Positions 61,490 to 64,000 of a stretch of DNA of 64,000 nt are shown here, one piece after another (position 1 is the first letter of the stretch; the number at the start of each line of letters is the position of its first letter). This stretch comes from Steroidobacteraceae bacterium (GTDB taxonomy: Bacteria; Pseudomonadota; Gammaproteobacteria; Steroidobacterales; Steroidobacteraceae). The notes under the pieces were generated by a model. It searched no databases and was not told the DNA's origin. It worked only from the letters and a program-made list of their open reading frames with translations. The translations under genes and the position numbers were made by a program. The stretch spans positions 2,604,001 to 2,668,000 of the forward strand of contig JAWLAG010000001.1 of the NCBI GenBank assembly GCA_041395505.1, written 5' to 3'.

Positions 61490-64000
61490 TCAGGATTGTA
61501 GCGTGGCGAGCAATTGATCGCTCTGCGAGCGCACCTGCGCTGCAGCCTGCGCCTTGACCTGGCCGTAGCCGCGGATCTCCATCGGCAGCGCCAGCAGCCG
61601 CATCCAACCGTCGCGAGTGGCAAGCGTCGCCTCGGCAGCGCAGTGGCCCAGCAGCTTTTCGTACCAGTCGATCAGCGCACGCTCCATCCGTCGCTCCACG
61701 GTATGGCCGAACGGGTCGAACACCGTGCCGCGAAGTCGCTTCATTGGCGCGAGCAGGCGAAATGCCATGCGCATCCAGCCGCCGAACTCCCGCTTCAGCG
61801 GGCGACCACGCGCGTCCTTGCCACGAGCGAATAATGGCGGCGCCAGGTGATGTCGAATCCTGAACCCGGGGGCAAATTGCGAGCCGAGCTGCCCACGAAA
61901 GCCCGCATCGAGATGCAATCTCGCCACTTCGTATTCGTCCTTGTACGCCATCAGCTTGAACAGGGACCTGGCAGCCACTGCGGCCAGGTCATTGGCCAGC
62001 TCGCCGGGTAAGCGCGTGTACAGGTCATCGATCCGCGAACGGAAGCGCAGCGCGTAGCTCCCGCTCTGGTATTTCGCGAGAAATTGTGCGCGCTTGTCGA
62101 CGAGCTCTGCGACCGTCGGGACCGATGTCGTTGGCAATTCGGCCACAGGCGCAAGTGAGGGATGATTCGCCGCGATGAGCCGCCCGGCCGCGAAGGCCGC
62201 GCGATTGGCTGCCACCGCTACCGCGTTCAATTCGATCGCGCGCTCGATGGCATCGAGCGGCACGGGCACGAGGCCCTGTTGCCAGGCGAAACCGAGCATC
62301 AGAACGTTGGCAAAAACACTGTCGCCGAACAATTTTTCCGAAATCTGGTTCGCATCGATCGATCGGAGGCAGTCCTGCCCGACCGCAGCGGCAATTGCCT
62401 GTTCGCGTTCGGCGACGCGCAACATTGCATCGCGGTGGCGCACCAGGTCGCCGGTGGGCATCTCGGCGAGATTCAACGCGATTCGGGTACCGGATCGGTA
62501 GCAGCAGGATGCTTTGGGCGAGGATGATACGACGATGTCGCAACCAATGACGGCATTGGCCTGACCCGGATCGATGCGCACCTGATTGAGCAGGTCGGTG
62601 CTTGATGCAATGCGGATATAGCTCAGTACCGGGCCAAACTTCTGCGCGAAACCGGTGAAATCGAGCACGCTGACCGAATTGCCCGAAATATGCGCGGCCA
62701 TGGCGATCAATGCGCCGACTGTAATAACACCCGTGCCGCCGACGCCGGTCACCAGCAGATTGTATGGCTCATCGATATCTGCCAGGGCAGGTTGCACCAG
62801 CGTCGCCGCGATCGATTGAAAGTCCTGCGCAATCGCGCGGCGCGCCAGACGCTCGCCCTCGATGGTGACGAAACTCGGACAGAATCCGTCCAGGCAACTG
62901 TAGTCCTTGTTGCAGGTGGACAGGTTGACGCGTCGTTTGGTGCCGAACTCGGTCGCAATGGGTTCGACACTCAGACAATTCGACGCCACCGAGCAGTCGC
63001 CGCAGCCTTCACAGACCAGCTCATTGATGACGACATGACGCTGCGGGTCTGGGACCAGAGCTCGTTTGCGGCGGCGCCGTTTCTCCGTGGCACAGGTCTG
63101 CTCGTAGATGAGGATGCTGACGCCCCTGCACTCGCGCAGTTCGCGCTGCAGCGCATCGAGCTCACGTCGATGATGCAGCGTGGTGCCGGACGGAAAATCA
63201 GCGAGAGTAAACTTGCCTGGCTCATCCGATACCACTGCAATGCGTTGCGCACCCTCTGCGCGCGATATGCTCGCAATGGCCTGGACCGAGACCGGACCAT
63301 CGACGGGTTGCCCTCCGGTCATGGCAACCGCGTCGTTGAAGAGTATCTTGTAGGTGATGTTGGCGCCGGCTGCGATCGCCTGGCGAATTGCCATCGAACC
63401 TGAGTGATACCAGGTTCCTTCGCCGAGATTCTGGAATACGTGCCCGCGACCGGTGAATCGCGACGAGGCTGCCCAGTTGACGCCCTCTCCGCCCATCTGG
63501 ATCAGCGAAGTGGTATTGCGATCCATCCAACTCGCCATGAAATGGCATCCAATGCCCGCGAGCGCCTGCGATCCTTCGGGAACACGCGTCGAAGTATTGT
63601 GTGGACATCCCGAGCAGAAATATGCCGTGCGCGTCGCGCCGGGGATCTGCAGGGTGATCGCGTGTTCCGGCATGGCACGTTTGGCGCGCGCAGGGAACCC
63701 TTCATCCGGAAAGAGCCTGTCGAGCCTGCGGGCGACGATAGGCAGGAGCATCTGCGGCGTCAGTTCACCGACCCAGGGCACGAGCCGCGACAGGGACTCA
63801 TCGTTCTTGCCGACCATGCGCTTCGGCTTGTCCCCTGGCCAGTCATAGAAATACTCCTTCAGCTGACTCTCGATGATGCCGCGCTTCTCCTCGACGACCA
63901 GCACCTCCTCCTTGCCGCGAACGAAGTCGAGCGCCGGACGTCGCGGCAGAGGCCAGACCAATCCCACCTTGTAAATGTCGATTCCAAGGCGGCGACACTC
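61490..64000 (-). CDS. Indolepyruvate:ferredoxin oxidoreductase (fused IorA/IorB type), partial
   Basis: The gene continues past the right edge; 836 codons are visible and the N-terminal part (including the pyrimidine domain) is missing. The start GTG at 63967 is internal: the frame is open to 64000 with family-like IYKVGLVWPLPRRP. Visible are EEVLVVEEKRGIIESQLKEY, a cysteine set CPHNTSTRVPEG, the TPP region, two ferredoxin-like Cys clusters (CEGCGDCSVASNC and CNKDYSCLDGFCPS), and the gamma domain with VTGVGGTGVITVGALIAMAAH. It oxidatively decarboxylates aryl pyruvates to acyl-CoA using ferredoxin. Such long fusions with a C-terminal DUF6537 tail occur in aerobic proteobacteria. It may start the unit containing the PPOX gene, 58 bp downstream. 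Confidence 0.93.
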   Translation of the reverse strand, partial: ECRRLGIDIYKVGLVWPLPRRPALDFVRGKEEVLVVEEKRGIIESQLKEYFYDWPGDKPKRMVGKNDESLSRLVPWVGELTPQMLLPIVARRLDRLFPDEGFPARAKRAMPEHAITLQIPGATRTAYFCSGCPHNTSTRVPEGSQALAGIGCHFMASWMDRNTTSLIQMGGEGVNWAASSRFTGRGHVFQNLGEGTWYHSGSMAIRQAIAAGANITYKILFNDAVAMTGGQPVDGPVSVQAIASISRAEGAQRIAVVSDEPGKFTLADFPSGTTLHHRRELDALQRELRECRGVSILIYEQTCATEKRRRRKRALVPDPQRHVVINELVCEGCGDCSVASNCLSVEPIATEFGTKRRVNLSTCNKDYSCLDGFCPSFVTIEGERLARRAIAQDFQSIAATLVQPALADIDEPYNLLVTGVGGTGVITVGALIAMAAHISGNSVSVLDFTGFAQKFGPVLSYIRIASSTDLLNQVRIDPGQANAVIGCDIVVSSSPKASCCYRSGTRIALNLAEMPTGDLVRHRDAMLRVAEREQAIAAAVGQDCLRSIDANQISEKLFGDSVFANVLMLGFAWQQGLVPVPLDAIERAIELNAVAVAANRAAFAAGRLIAANHPSLAPVAELPTTSVPTVAELVDKRAQFLAKYQSGSYALRFRSRIDDLYTRLPGELANDLAAVAARSLFKLMAYKDEYEVARLHLDAGFRGQLGSQFAPGFRIRHHLAPPLFARGKDARGRPLKREFGGWMRMAFRLLAPMKRLRGTVFDPFGHTVERRMERALIDWYEKLLGHCAAEATLATRDGWMRLLALPMEIRGYGQVKAQAAAQVRSQSDQLLATLQS

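Noticed and set aside
1..64000. tRNA, rRNA, CRISPR array, insertion sequence or prophage
   Set aside because: I found no cloverleaf-like gap, no regularly spaced repeat and no transposase or integrase frame. Intergenic gaps are mostly below 100 bp.

Overview
The window is a dense, GC-rich (about 60-65 % by eye), insertion-free bacterial chromosome segment. It holds 49 protein genes and no rRNA, tRNA, CRISPR array or transposase that I could find. The gene set points to a gammaproteobacterium with an outer membrane, probably an environmental aerobe of the Xanthomonadales/Nevskiales/Steroidobacter kind. Supporting genes are RlmKL, NhaA, AceK paired with an NADP isocitrate dehydrogenase, a TonB receptor, a TorF-type porin, a type Vd patatin autotransporter and a Puu/Spu polyamine pathway. 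The genus is inference; no marker gene settles it.

Layout. 1-5.0 kb (minus): a CpcT/CpeT-fold (DUF1001) secreted protein cut by the window edge, a hybrid sensor histidine kinase, and a membrane-anchored M28 aminopeptidase. 5.2-10.1 kb (plus): a two-gene cyclic-di-GMP unit, a Reg_prop/Y_Y_Y sensor with an intact GGDEF domain coupled to a degenerate GGDEF-EAL protein. 10.1-12.4 kb (minus): a PlpD-like patatin/barrel protein. 12.4-17.2 kb (plus): a secreted PQQ dehydrogenase overlapping a TonB receptor, then a TPR membrane protein. 17.2-19.2 kb (minus): agmatine deiminase overlapping a PPK2 kinase. 19.3-22.3 kb (plus): icd directly followed by aceK.

22.3-47.8 kb is dominated by polyamine metabolism. 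A long minus-strand run reads PuuD, PuuA-like ligase, SpuC-like transaminase, PotF-PotG-PotH-PotI uptake, a YbdL-type transaminase, a YafV/Nit2-type omega-amidase, a PLP trans-sulfuration enzyme, an HDOD-like protein and an S9 peptidase. Divergent from it lie a second PuuA-like ligase and PuuB. Further on are PuuC with a cupin, and a divergent omega-transaminase. With agmatine deiminase, the region covers agmatine breakdown, putrescine uptake, glutamylation, oxidation, and hydrolysis to GABA. Interspersed are NnrU, RlmKL, a DUF6491 lipoprotein, an exonuclease/GIY-YIG nuclease and a TorF-like porin.

47.8-57.8 kb (minus): an OmpA-type protein, a copper module (Tat-exported multicopper oxidase plus TolC-like lipoprotein), a membrane protein, a zinc-ribbon methyltransferase coupled to NhaA, a DUF2799 lipoprotein, a second trans-sulfuration enzyme and a quinone oxidoreductase. 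57.9-60.4 kb (plus): a compact cluster of an Asp-box beta-propeller, a MoaD/ThiS-type ubiquitin-fold protein and an E1-like adenylyltransferase-rhodanese fusion. 60.4-64 kb (minus): a secreted HutX-like haem-fold protein with a PPOX-fold partner, then an indolepyruvate:ferredoxin oxidoreductase leaving the window.

The most unusual items are the propeller/ubiquitin-like/E1-rhodanese cluster, the exported HutX-like protein beside a PPOX protein, two genes with no ATG/GTG/TTG start at the position their domains require, and the transaminase/omega-amidase pair built into a polyamine uptake operon.
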